Assembly (NCBI GenBank): GCA_029891345.1
Contig: CM057002.1
Coordinates: forward strand, 61,680,777-61,744,776
Length of the DNA: 64,000 nt
Origin: Dryococelus australis
Lineage: Eukaryota > Arthropoda > Insecta > Phasmatodea > Phasmatidae
Direction of reading: 5' to 3'
Shown here: one piece after another, positions 35,598-47,339 of the stretch
Layout of the letters: each line of letters opens with the position of its first letter
How positions within the stretch are numbered: the stretch's first letter is position 1
The notes under the pieces: model-generated
Databases searched by the model: none
Seen by the model: the letters and a program-made list of their open reading frames with translations, nothing else
What the model was told of the DNA's origin: nothing
Made by a program: the position numbers and the translations under genes

Positions 35598-35976
35598 CTC
35601 TAAATAACAAGTGTCTTTGAAATCTTGAATGTATCAGTTTTAAGTTTTGTACAGTTATATTGCACTTTCGTTAGTTGCCATGAAAATTAATATAGTGCAT
35701 TGTATTCCATCTGGAAAAACTGCCATCTTGATAGTTTAACACCTGCGGGAACGTTGTGGCCTGCTTTCCATTTGCCTTTTGGGTGGGAGACATTGATGCT
35801 TTGCATCACAGACCCTGTCCATTCTTTCACTCGCACTGTCCATTCTTTTATGCACACTATGTAATATTTCACTCAAATTGTAAATTTTCTTGTCCACACA
35901 TTCAATTTCATTATTCACTAACTCAAAAATTAATTCTGTTTTTCTGTCTACATATTTGTTCACACAATTCATTTTC
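35598..35976 (-). repeat. Dispersed repeat, copy 1, with coiled-coil-like frame
   Basis: 35598-35740 matches 42591-42775 (for example AGTGCATTGTATTCCATCTGG with one change), and 35815-35975 resembles 43186-43400. On the minus strand, 35972-35736 encodes heptad-like repeats such as ELVNNEIECVDKKIYNL, seen again in decayed form in copy 2 (ELVNRKIV and DKLDKKIYN). This looks like a coiled-coil segment of a retroelement gag, but no enzymatic domain confirms it. Confidence 0.45.
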
Positions 35977-37784
35977 TAGGGGTGTGCGCAGATAATTTTT
36001 TTCACTTTGATTAAAAGTCGAAGACCTAAGTCTTTGCCGAAGATGAATTCAAAGTCGAAGAACACTTCAATATTTTTTATATTTTTAGAAAATTTTACAG
36101 ATAATATGTCAAATGAATTACCTTTTCCAAATGCATACAAAAATATGCTGATGTGGTAATTATGTATAGTCCATTCCCCATTGGAAGCTACTTTCTCGGA
36201 GCCCTGCTAAATATCTACTTGCAGGCCCGTTTCGTATCCTTCCGCCAAATGTAAACAAACATTGCCATCTGACTGCCATGTAGCATCTGTCAAAATCAAT
36301 GTTTACATGACGTGTGTGTGTGTACATGTGTTCGTATACTTTCGCTGCACCTAAACATAAACATTGAAATGTGACTTCTACTTTTATACCTGTCAAATGT
36401 GTTGTTTACTGTTTTCAGCTTTTCATAGAATTCTGTCTTAGGTCTATTTCAAAAACCATTTTGTACGAATATTCACAGTTTAGGCCTATAATATTATTTA
36501 GGTCAACTTTATGATGTTTTGAAAATGCCTGAATTAACAATAATTCTTATGGTTACGTTACATTAACATATTTCTTTTCCACAACATAGCACATTACACA
36601 TAATGCACGTTAATATTTTGCCGCAACTGTGTTAAACACTGTTACAACTGCGGGGTAATGAATTGTAGTATTTAACGTTTTGTTATTGATATGTGTTGGG
36701 ATATTTCTTTAAAAGGATGGCCTCAATTCGAATAACTAAGGAATAGACAGTCCAACGAAAAAGCGACATTAAAATCAAGCACGCAAGTCGTGTCGCTCAT
36801 TTTTTGTTGTAGAAATTAAAAATATAGCGGTGAACATGCACTCAAATAAGCCTACCGTAACTTTTATTCCAATCATATTTATATGTATTGCTACTTACTG
36901 TGTATTAGGTTTATTGAAATTTATTGGGACTGAGCTTGGTTATTTTGTTGGGATTGGTGATAAATCACGTTACACGACTGTGTTTCAAAGACCCAGGGCA
37001 AAGGTACGACATTGTGATTAATAAACATATGTGGATGTAAATAAATAACTTTGCCATAAAAACCGTTCACATTTACAACATATAAATAGTTCACATCAAA
37101 TATTTGAAATCACGCACACACAGATTCAGCGAAACTATCACCAAACAGCCACGCCACGCTATTTCACACACATCGGTTAACTAAACATACCATAACAGTA
37201 TATTTCTTACTGCCGCGGAAACACAGATTTATCACAACATCGTAACTTTCTTAGGTAGGTTTAAAAAAACACCTCTACAAACACAGACGTGAAGTGGCAA
37301 TTTGAAGTATTTTTCTAAGTATGATTTACACTTTGTTCGGTAAAACAGCAACGTGCCATGACGACATGGCTCGCCACGTCTGCCAACTTCACTTTGTTTC
37401 TGCACCGACATCATATCTAAATATATTAAAATAAGTATTCAAACATTAAAATCTCTTTTCAGTTGTAAATTACAAATTTAAAAATCATTATTTTGCTGTA
37501 ATGAGTATGAAATACACTACTATTGAAAACAGGTACAATTTGGTGTGTACTAGCGAATTGAAACTTCCAGAGTGTGAAAGAAACAAAGACAAGAGAGAGA
37601 GCGACAAAGCTCGCTCAGCGGACAGTTGCTTCAAAAATTGCTCTCACTCGATAAAACAACACCGTACCATTACAGCCTACTCACAATATTTTCCGCTGTT
37701 ATTTTAAACAGTGAAAATGAGATATGTTGCCATCGGGGCTACTAAAATATTTAAATAGGCACCGTTTAATTTATAATTACTATA
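35977..37784. other. AT-rich intron with an orphan hAT-like end
   Basis: At 35977 the sequence TAGGGGTGTGCGCAGATAA resembles the left end of the hAT-like element 18228-19421 and is followed by AAGTCGAAG-type subterminal motifs. No matching right end was found. The rest is AT-rich without recognisable features. Confidence 0.4.
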
Positions 37785-38075
37785 CTAATAAACTAGGTTA
37801 AAATAATATTTTAACACTGAACTATTTCTTACCGGCCATTGCCAACACGTCGCTGCTCTCGCTGTTGTTAATTCTTTTTTAATACAAAATAAATATAAGT
37901 TATGTAAGATACTAAGGTGAAGTTTAATTTATTCAATAATACAGTACTCTAAAGTTAACCACAGTGTTATATATTTGTGGAATACAGGTTATTGAAAAAA
38001 CAGGTTGACATGTTTTGCGTAGAGTGTTTTTTAAAGGTTGATTTTCATGTCACTTCCAATTGGGAATGGACTATA
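37785..38075 (+). repeat. Dispersed repeat, member of a pair with 47340-47627
   Basis: About 290 bp in direct orientation with 47340-47627. The central about 190 bp (from GAACTATTTCTTACCGGCC to ACAGTACTCTAAAGTTAA) is over 95 percent identical by eye, while the edges are more diverged. No terminal repeats or coding content were seen. Confidence 0.85.
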
Positions 38076-38117
38076 ATCACAAATATTTGTAAAAGACAAA
38101 ACAACATTTTTAGTTTT

Positions 38118-38990
38118 AGACACATGACCTCTTTCCAACAATGATATTACTACTTCACCTCATCAGTGAGCAAGTCTTGCCACCTGATTCGAATGGAGTT
38201 TTCATTGTTACCACATATCACGGGACCCAAGATTGTACTAGCTGCACTGCTCAAGAATGGACATTGCAGTCTGAGATTGTATATTCCACCGGACGCGGAG
38301 GCTATGCATTCAAGGCACAGAGTACCATAGCACGCCGCTAGATGGCTCTCCCAGTACAATTCACTGCATCTTGATTCTCCAAGCCTGCTGGTGACATTAC
38401 ACCTTGAGGAAGCTATGCTACAGCTACCCTCCTCTCCAGCGCTGCCCCTATCCAGCTGACTGAAGGGGAAGGCCCAGCCAGAGTATATATAGCGGGTCAC
38501 TTGCCGGCAGTCGTTCATGTTTCATTCTCTCCACCGCAGCCCTTGCCGAAGTTTATGACTAGTCTGCTCGCCTCACTCCAAAACCTACCCTCCACCGCAT
38601 TATTGCTGAAGCAACTACCTCTCCTGGGTTTCCACCGCAACTCGTCGTCAGAGCCATCGTTACCAGCCTATCTTCACCGCATTTGTGCCAAGGATCAACT
38701 TTTGCCAAATGTCATCTACACACTGAAACACTGCGGTTTCTTCTGGGCAACACATGCATAGGGAGTAGTACCAATTTAAGATATTTTAATAGCGCTCGTC
38801 TACCCTGCCATTGTTAATCTAGGACCAGGTCACCTCTACCTGGTTGAGCGTAGGTTAAGCTTCCCTAAGCTCTTGCCAACGTTAGGAGGTAGTGCGACAC
38901 CACTCTATTTACTTCCCGTTAAAAGGAATAAACAGACGTTTTACTAACTCGAGGGTATCCTTTCCCATAGCTGTAATACCTCTCCTAGCA
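38118..38990 (+). mobile_element. LTR of relic copy F
   Basis: It is homologous to relic E from its start (GACACATGACC versus TGACACATTAC) through the promoter and leader. The end, TCTCCTAGCA, is set by comparison with other copies. The 3' module AGGTCACCTCTACCTGG, GTTAGGAGGTAGTGCG and GGAATAAACAG is the clearest representative of the shared block. Confidence 0.6.
38484..38491 (+). promoter_or_regulatory. TATA box in LTR F
   Basis: TATATATA in AGAGTATATATAGCGGGTC. The aligned position in relic E reads AGTATAAACAGCGGGTC on the minus strand, so the promoter is conserved between copies. Confidence 0.6.
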
Positions 38991-40040
38991 AACCTCATGC
39001 AGTTCAAGGGATTGAAGGTGACCGGGAAAATTACTCGTATGAGTCAAACACAAACATTGAGTACCCACACACACATTGGACGGCCACCCTTTTTGTGCTC
39101 CCTAGAGTACAGAATGGTAGAGCCCCGACGCTATGTATTCAGTCTCTTGAGGCCAGCTTGCCTGCTTAGTAGCATACTCTCTCCACCGCATTTCGATGCT
39201 GGAGTTGGTTTTCTGTGAGTCTGGGGAGACTGTTCACTTCTGAGACACTCACTCACCATGTGCAAAGACTGTCAACGGTGAGGCCTGACTCTCAGTGTTC
39301 ACCGTGTTTTAATGCAGAGTACTGAGATAGGGAGTCATCTTGAGTCGGCAGATGCTACACGTGACAACACCAGTAGGACACGTCACCTCCAGTCACTTCA
39401 TGTACTTGAGAGTGTTAATCAGACCAGATGCAGTACTCCTGCCGGAGTTATATCTGAGAGAATGCCAGACAGGTACTAACTGCCTTTGGGTGCTTGCAAG
39501 AGCTTATCCCCCTCCTCATCTCTACAATTATGCAGATCTCTCCCAAGGATCAAGCCCAGGCATTGCACCGTCTACAGATTCCAGTCACTCCAGAGATTCC
39601 TAAGGACCTCTTCCATGACCTCATCCGTTTGAGCGAAAAAACGCACAGTTTACTAGCAGCCTACATCACTGGGGAGGACCAGTCTTTGGGACTCGCCAAC
39701 ACGTATTACGGGGGAATTAAGCCAGCAGAACCTAATCAGCTGACTCACAACGTTTGAGCCACTACCTGTAAAACAGCCTAGCTCACACTCACACCAACCG
39801 GAGTGGACCCAGGTTAAACAGCTGCCCAGATTGCGTGTTGCCCAGGTATACCGCTGCATGCCAATCCTCTGAAGTGTGAGGTCACACTCACAGAGCTCGA
39901 CTTCATGCCCTGCCGTAAAGCTACCAAGCCAGCCCTCTACACTGGACGTGCACCCTGCCAGAGGGTGGGCCTTACGTAGCACCTGAACATAAACTCCCTC
40001 TTGCCGTAGTGACTTTCCCTATTGCCCTACAGGCATCACA
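38991..40040 (+). mobile_element. Internal region of LTR relic copy F
   Basis: It follows LTR F and contains the shared post-LTR block (GGACGGCCACC, GAATGGTAGAGCC), the gag-like frame at 39494-39757, and a 3' segment matching 17150-16860 of relic E. There is no pol. Confidence 0.55.
39494..39757 (+). pseudogene. Gag-like ORF of LTR relic F
   Basis: An 87-codon frame related to the G frame at 20674-21147. Conserved positions include the QA.RRL/QALHRL stretch, VTPEIPKDLF against SPESAPELF, a hydrophobic segment ending in AAYI or IDYL, and a following LANTYY against IANPWF. The segment upstream (39340-39603) is open in another frame, suggesting a frameshift at about 39490-39520. Relic E has the same region with stops. 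Confidence 0.45.
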
Positions 40041-40779
40041 TGTCAACTTTTTCCCCTGGGAAGGCCTGGATTCTTCATAACTGACCAAAAATTAATATGG
40101 TAACTTCTAGTATCAAAATACGTATAACTTACTTCCTGGTGTAGACAACACATGTTTGCAATTTATGCACATGCACATCTGTGCTTCTTTGTTCCGAGTG
40201 CATAAAATGTATACAGGATTTGCAGGTTTCACATCCTACCACCTGGGCGCTAAACCTTGTACACCACTTTGATGAGGTAGAGTGAAAGGTGCTGAAGTTG
40301 TAAAATAAACATGGATAGACGAGCATAAGAGATATTTAATTTTCAACAAGTTTAATATTTATTTCTGACATGGTTATTATAAATGACATGGTCACGAATG
40401 GTGAAAATTTAGTAAAAATACTTAAATAGGTGGTGAGATTTTATGCTATTTTTGATTCGAAATAAACAATTAAAAAATAAGGTATATTTAATAATTCTGA
40501 TAAATATGTATTTTATAAATTTACACACACTGAGTTAAAACACTTGAAATCTATTTAATTATAGGAAATTTAAGGAAAATATTTTTACAAATTAGCTCTC
40601 GGGCAGTTGAGTGGTGACTTTTACACTCCGTACACATGCCAGCATATTATGTTACCCAACTACACCCTGTACACCTTTAGGTGCTGAAGTTGCAGAGATA
40701 ACCTACCATGTGAATAAATGGTGCACCCATGTCACAAAATGTTTGTTTTCCAGTAATATACTTAACGGTGTGCTGTAAT
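40041..40779. other. AT-rich intron, no recognised feature
   Basis: Nothing was recognised between relic F and the TIR element. Confidence 0.5.
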
Positions 40780-40788
40780 AATAGCAAG

Positions 40789-42590
40789 TAGAGCTGGGCC
40801 AATGCCGATTACCCATCACGATGATCAGTCAATTACGGTGTTTTTGCTGTTTGTTATGATTGGTTTCTTGTCTGCCGGGTTTTTTTTTGCCGATTATTGC
40901 TTGTTTACATAAACTATTTCATGTTTAACACAAAATTAAGTGTATTGGAAAAACACATACACATCGGTACGGTAAATAATAATGCACTAATACCATAAAT
41001 ATATTTTTGTGGCTGTACATGGTGAGGAATCAGCGTAGTAAAATGTAAATTCTTTCTTGTCACAGAATACAGCTTCCAGTCGATCAGGCATATGAAAATG
41101 TAATATTTATTTCACGTCGCATTGTAAACAATGATGCCATATTAGAATGGTGGTGTAAAGTCAAAGCACTGGCAGCCAATAGCAAAATGTATCAACGTTG
41201 TGTAATAAAATAAAATAAATAATTTTCAAAGGCCTAGTATCCAAATGGTTAACAACATAAAGTATAAAATCACTTCATACTTTAATTTACATCAAGGTGT
41301 TGGCCACAGAAATATGTGTTATTTTATATTTGAGCCATATATTGTGCAGGCATTGTCTGTGACTACCTTACCCTCAGATAAATTAGTTTTAGACTACATG
41401 GTTTTTACAAAGTGACCTGTCTAATTCAAAATTTTACTGTTTTTGTGATGTTCAAATAATGAAAACCATCTTACTTACAGAAATAAGATGATTCACACTA
41501 AAAGAAGATGCCAAAAGCTACTTCAAGACATCTAGAAAATTGTACAAGGGAATCTTTTTTAACTTTTAAAAAGTTGCTGAAATTGGGGGGGGGGGGGGGG
41601 GGTGTTGTGTCTGAAAGATAAGATCTTTCAGACACAACACCTGTCCTTTTTTAATTTTCTACAGAAAATCTTGGTTAATTTTATTTTTACAACATAAAAA
41701 AGGTAAAATTTTGACTTTGACGAGACATTTTGCAAAAACCATGCGGTCTAAAAATATTTTATCGGAGGATAAGGTAGTCACAGACAATGCCTACAGATTG
41801 AACAATATATTGCTCAAATATAAAATAACAAATTTTTCAGTGGCCAGTGAATGAATGCCCTTCAGCAACATACAAATGTCCACGGCACTGAATGTAGATG
41901 ATAACGCCAGCGTTTATGTTGTGGTTGCTTCAACGGTGAATCAATTGTGTAACAATATGAGCGTAGTCACAAATTGATTCTGTCAGTGGTATAACGAACA
42001 CTGTGATTGTCGACACTGGTACGGTACTTCCCTGTGAGTGCTTGTCGGCATTGGCAATCAGAAACCGTAGTTGTAGTTGAATGAGTTTGATAGTTTATTT
42101 TATAATTTTAATTAACTTTAAATATACATCCTACAGGCAAGTATGAAGTATTTTTTGGCCATTTTTTTAAACTTTTATGTACAAGATATATTGAATGCAA
42201 AATGTTTTGTTGTGTTGGATAGTTGTGTTTTTGCTTCAGTAGACATATCAACATTAAATGTGTGTTTTCTTACCCATTTTGTGCTGATTTTACTGTAGAT
42301 GGCTACTTAAAGAAATACTTAATGTATATTGCTTTGTTACTATTATTTTTATAAGTACAGAATGTGGGTGTTTTTTACTTCAATACGTTGTGTATATAAA
42401 AAGATTGGGGGGTTTCGTGGAACTAGTAAACTTTTGGCTAATTTGTTTATAGGCCTTCACCTGACACTTTTTTGTCATTCGGAACTTATTCAATGATTAA
42501 AAGCTTTGATCTGCCAAAAAAATTGGCAGGATCGGCAACAAATGTTTGGCATCAGCAGAATCGGCAAAAGTGATGATCGGCCCAGCTCTA
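40789..42590. mobile_element. TIR DNA transposon (hAT- or Mutator-like), non-autonomous
   Basis: The perfect 12-bp ends TAGAGCTGGGCC and GGCCCAGCTCTA are followed on both sides by GCCGATT- and GATCATCA-type subterminal motifs. Direct repeats AATAGCAAG flank it at 40780-40788 and 42591-42599. A 9-bp duplication suggests a Mutator-like element. If the right end includes one more A, the duplication is 8 bp and hAT fits, as does the TAGAG start. No transposase frame was seen. A foldback element is nested at 41301-41846. Confidence 0.7.
41301..41846. mobile_element. Foldback/MITE-like element with long inverted arms
   Basis: Left-arm TGGCCACAGAAATATGTG and right-arm CAGTGGCCA ends, plus about 150 bp of inward sequence (including GGCATTGTCTGTGACTACCTTA and its complement at about 41770), are inverted repeats. 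At the centre a perfect 19-bp palindrome arm pair (41601-41619 and 41623-41641, loop AAG) directly follows an 18-G run (41585-41602). Confidence 0.8.
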
Positions 42591-43535
42591 AATAGCAAGT
42601 ATCTTTGTTCTCTCGAATGTATCAATTTTAAGTTTTGTACAATTATATTAAAGCACTTTACATTACTTGCAATGAAAATAAACATAGTGCATTGTATTCC
42701 ATCTGGAACAACTGCAGTCTTTTTGCTGGAACCATAACGTTGTTGCCATCTTGATAGTATGTTCTGTAGTTTCATTCATGTTTAACAACAAAAACATTAA
42801 ACACTGCTTTTGTTGTGAGTTATAGGAGTAGATACAAAATAAATTTTATGTGAAAATTTATTAATATTTTCAGCAGAGGTGTGGTTTTTTTTTTTTTTTT
42901 TTTTTTTTCCATCGCTATAAAAGTAAACATCAGTTATATAATTCTTCATGAAGATAGTAGGTAGTTCACTTATGGTATTGACAGTAGTATTACAGTTGAG
43001 AGTAAAATGATTATGTGTGTAAAATGGGCTAAATTAACTAATTACGGAAGTTTGCCAGTCATAATGAGTATATAAAAATTTTTTTGGAATCTTCAAAGTT
43101 TTTGGTTATGTTCAAAGTTGAAGATAGAGGAAAGAAGTCTTTGATTCAACTTCGAATTTTTGAAGCTTCACACACACGTATTATTTTCTTGTCTACATTC
43201 TCTTCTCATTCACATTGTATATTTTTTTATCCAGTTTGTCGACCACTTCACAAACACACACTATTTTCCTATTTACAAGTTCACTAACAGTACTAATTTA
43301 ATCATTCTCATATTCGTTTAGACACTATTTTTCTGTCCACTATTTTGCTATTTACATTCTCATTTTCACTATTGATATTTGCTATAACTCTTGCACTAAC
43401 ATTTATTATTTGGCCATTCAGCCCTGCTTGCAGAGCCTCTCTATCTTCTCTCTGACAGTTTTCCCTCTTCTCATGGAAATTAAGACAATTGTCTGGGCTC
43501 AAGAACAATGCAGACTGTTGTTTAACAAAAAACAT
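42591..43535 (-). repeat. Dispersed repeat, copy 2, with decayed coiled-coil-like frame
   Basis: It matches 35598-35976 in two blocks (42591-42775 and 43186-43400), with an extra about 400 bp between them that contains a 24-T run (42885-42908) and may be another small insertion. The minus-strand frame 43535-43308 has ENENVNSKIVDRKIVSKRI and continues in another frame with similar repeats, so it is frameshifted. Confidence 0.4.
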
Positions 43536-43674
43536 TGCGAGTTGCGACTTACCAATGTGAAAAAAGCTGAACTGGTCTTATTGATTCTGGCAGCGCTGCT
43601 TCAGTGCCAATATCCCCAGCATCTACGGTATTGCCACAATGTGGCAGGAAATTTAAACTAGTTCAAATGGACCC

Positions 43675-44070
43675 ATGGCTCAAACGTCCCGCCCGCCGTC
43701 AACACTAATCAGTCTCATCATATATAAAACAGGCCAATCATTACCTACGCAAACAGGTTCTGTATATACAGAGACGTCTCTTGGTTGTGCACTAGCTGTG
43801 GGGAAGGGGACACAACACAACCGCTGGCCTGGTGAAGGTGCCTTGCTGGATACAAAACTTAGGGACGTGTACACCACCATCTGCCCCATGGTGGATCCTT
43901 ACTATTCTGCCAAGCTTCCACTGCAAGAGGGGCAAGTTTTGGTATATTACCAAAATCAGGCTGCCTTAAGCTGTGTTTTCTTCACCACTGGTCCACTTAA
44001 CCTTGGACTGAAGATGATGGAGGCACTCCATATACCACCGCTTCCAAAACGAATGGTGAATTTACTGTAG
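43675..44070 (+). CDS. Unassigned 131-codon open frame
   Basis: It opens with MAQTSRPPSTLISLIIYK and has no motif I recognise. A TATATAAAA motif lies at its 5' end (about 43719). It directly abuts the 3' remnant of the minus-strand BEL/Pao relic. It may be part of a retroelement or chance. Confidence 0.2.
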   Translation: MAQTSRPPSTLISLIIYKTGQSLPTQTGSVYTETSLGCALAVGKGTQHNRWPGEGALLDTKLRDVYTTICPMVDPYYSAKLPLQEGQVLVYYQNQAALSCVFFTTGPLNLGLKMMEALHIPPLPKRMVNLL

Positions 44071-44109
44071 GAGTTACCACCTAGTCAACCTGTTGACCGG
44101 TTTTGAAGA

Positions 44110-46960
44110 GATGTCCAGTTCAGACAGTATCTGGGCTGGACCCATTGTAAGAAAGTGACTAGGAGTTAGTGCGGAACAGTCATTAAGATCACTGAACAAT
44201 GGGCATAGAGGTCTTGAATTGAGCATATCCTCAAATTGGGTAAAAACAGTGCTCAGTTCTTCATATGTCAGTAACTGGACACTCGCAACTTTCTTGAGAA
44301 TGGACTTGACAGATTTAGTTTCACTACTCGGTTACTGACAAAGGTTTCCCACACATGCGGTGGAGCCCTAATCCACGAAAGTACAACTGAAGAGTCAGTC
44401 CAAGCATGTGATCTTTTGAGAGGAGCCAGCAAATGGATGGTGACCACACTTGTATCAAATGCTAGGGTAAGAAATTCAATGGTGACAACCATCCCAGTTG
44501 GTCATAAACTCGCGCTATGTCTGAAAGGATTCCACGTTTTGTCAGAACTAGGGGTCTCTGTTGAATATCATAACCGAAAGTGTCTGTGCTGGGGTTCCAT
44601 TGCAGTCCTAGAACATTAACATATTGGTCTTCGTCAAAAGAATAGTACATACCCAAGAGTTGCACATCCTCTGGACACAAGTCTTCCAGCACAACAGGGT
44701 AGTTACTGGTGAACTTGTGAAGCTGGAACCCATCTCGCGAGAGCAACTGTTGTAGTTCCTTTCTCAGATTCACAGCAGAAGTGACATTGCTGGTTCCCGT
44801 GTCCACATCATCGACATAAGTGTCAGAAAACAAACTGCAGCACTCGCATAGACTTCCTTCTCATCTTCTGCTAGCTGATGCAAAGCTCAGAGAGCGAGAA
44901 ATGAGGCAGAACTAACACTGTATGTAACAGTGTTAAGATGGTACACTTCTAGAGGCAGATCTTCAGACTCCCTCCAAAGCATGGGCTGGTATTCTCTATG
45001 TGCATCAGCGACCAGAATTTGACAGTACATTTGTTTTATATCACCTGCAAATACGATCATTGTTATTTGAAACTGAAGCAACACTTCTACTATGTCCCTT
45101 TGAAGCTGAGGCCAGCCAACAATACATCATTCAAAGTCAAACCAGAATTGGCCTTGTCTGATGCATCAAACACGACATGAAGTTTGGTGGTGGTAATATC
45201 ATGCTTGTGCACTCAGTGATGTGGGCTGTAGTAGGAGCGACAGGAATTCACATCTGAACTGTAAACACAGCTCATACGACCTGAGTTAATACAATCTTGC
45301 ATAAATGAAACATAACTTGCTTTGAGATCTGGCTGGCGTTTAAAATGACATTCGAGTGAATGGGAAGGAAATGCAGTGGAGTAGGAGTCTCCTAGGGACT
45401 CTTGAACGGAAGTAAAACACTCTAGCAACCATTTTCTTTACGAGTATAGCCTTCTGCAAACAACTTTTTGTAGGGGACATCATCTGGTGATGGTGTTGGT
45501 TTATCAGGAGGGAGTTCTTCCAGTTTCCAAAGTCATTCTACAACAGTGTCCAGTGATGGGCTTAACAAACTGAAAGCCACAAAGATTAATGAAATAGGTG
45601 ATGACTGCAAGTGAGCTAAACTGCTGTTGACCTTTCCCATCATGATCCAGTCAAAGTGCATGTCCAGGGCTACCGAGTGCCAGGCTGTCCTTCACACTTA
45701 CTTCCTTTCAATAGGTAGGGAAAAAGCTCTGCACCCAGTAGCATGTCAGTTGCCCCCGGATTTGCAAAGGCTGGGTCTGCCAACTGAATATGGGCAATAT
45801 GGCTTTAGGCTTGGAGGTCCACAGGTGCAAATGGGAGGTGTTCTGTTATGCAAGGTGCCACTAAAGCATCTGTTTAAAATAACGTCTGTCTGCTCACAAG
45901 GCTCTGGCACACAAGATACCACACCACGAGCAATGTTAAGTGGTGCCTGAGAGACCACTACCACTAGTTTTCAGAGATGATATTGGCTTGACTACCAGAG
46001 TCTAGTAAAACTCTGGTGAGTTGGAAGGCCCCCAACACATTTTGCACATCAATTACAGCAGTTGACAGCATAACCACAGCACTGCTAGGTGTCCTCAAAA
46101 ATGAAGAGCACACAGTCACATTGGAACTTGTACTACAACTCGAGATGCTATCTGGCATCTCTACGGATTGTTTTGATCCATCGGAGACCTCCTCTTTACA
46201 GCACTCAACACTGGTACTTCTGGTTGGTACTATAACCAGATGGCCTGTTCTCAAAGTCGGAATCACTACTCCAATCTATGGCTTGTTCGGACTCGACATC
46301 TTGTCAGAGCTTCCAGTGCTGTCGCATTCTTTATTACAACTGTGAGTGATTCAGAGGATACTATGGGTGCTTCCAGCAGAGCTTCCACATGCAAAGAAAC
46401 AATCTTTTGTTTGAATATTGCTCCGATAGCAACTTCAGAATTTTCACCTGACACAGGCAATGCCTGAATCATACTTAATGGGGATGATTAGCTACAAGTG
46501 TGCTGAACACGTTAGTCAAGTTCACCCAGTCTTTCGCACTTTCACCGAACTGTGGCAAGGAGGTCTTAGGAAGTAATACATTTACCTTCCGTCTGTTGGT
46601 AGCTATTACCTGTGTCGCCTCCAACTTGCTCGCAAGAGATTCTACCATTGGCATAGTATCATAGTAATGATCTTTAAAGTTCAGCATGCGGACTGCATGT
46701 TGCATGTGCATCTTTATTGAAGCGTGTTAGTTGTTCAGCTGCAATTTCTACAGTAATGTAATCTGATTCAAAGTTAGGCTTTATTTCCAGCAAATCTCGC
46801 ACGGTTGCATGGAATGAATTCTTTTTGGGTGACCCTGTACCAAAAAAACTTAGTGAGGCAAAGAACGCACTTGAGGCATCCTTCAGCCAATCGTAGATGC
46901 AGTATTGCTGCTTGAGCATTACCTATGATTAAACTTTCTGCAATGCACAGTATGTGCACA
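44110..46960 (-). pseudogene. BEL/Pao retrotransposon relic 1 (gag-protease-RT-RNase H)
   Basis: Reading leftward: gag-like frames at 46919-46475; a retroviral-type aspartic protease end, LLDSGSQANIISEN, at about 46010-45967; a reverse transcriptase with GDIKQMYCQI (about 45045) and YVDDVDTG at 44818-44795; and a VLGLQWNPSTDTFGY segment followed by DIARVYDQLGWLSP typical of BEL/Pao RT. An RNase H stretch HAWTDSSVVLSWI lies at about 44410. No integrase follows; the element stops near 44110. Several stops and frameshifts are present, so it is dead. The family call rests on motif order and style. Confidence 0.85.
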
Positions 46961-47339
46961 AACTGAGAATCACATCTGAAGAGTTGTGTGGTTTATGTAT
47001 GTAGTGCAGCAAAGAAAGAGATGGAAGACTTGTGGTGGAAAATATACATAACGTGTGTTAAAATGAGTAAATAATGTACATTTTTTTTAAAGAGTGTAAT
47101 TGTAGGAATCAGGAGGGGAAGGGGGGAGAGATATAGATAGATAGATACACACATGCGCGTGCGTGTGCTCTGCTTTGCACAGTGAACCTTTATTTTGGAC
47201 AGAAAAAAAGACAACATCCTATGCACTGGAATTTGCGTGAATAGTTTTAACTGCAGCAATAAAATGTATTTCTATCAGTGCTGCCTAACAATACAAATAT
47301 ATCAATTGGCAATGTTTAACTTACAAATAGTACACAAAA
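46961..47339. other. Short AT-rich gap between two BEL/Pao relics
   Basis: It contains a purine-rich patch and a GATA-like tract followed by ACACATGCGCGTGCGTGTG at about 47115-47170. No LTR was recognised. Confidence 0.4.
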
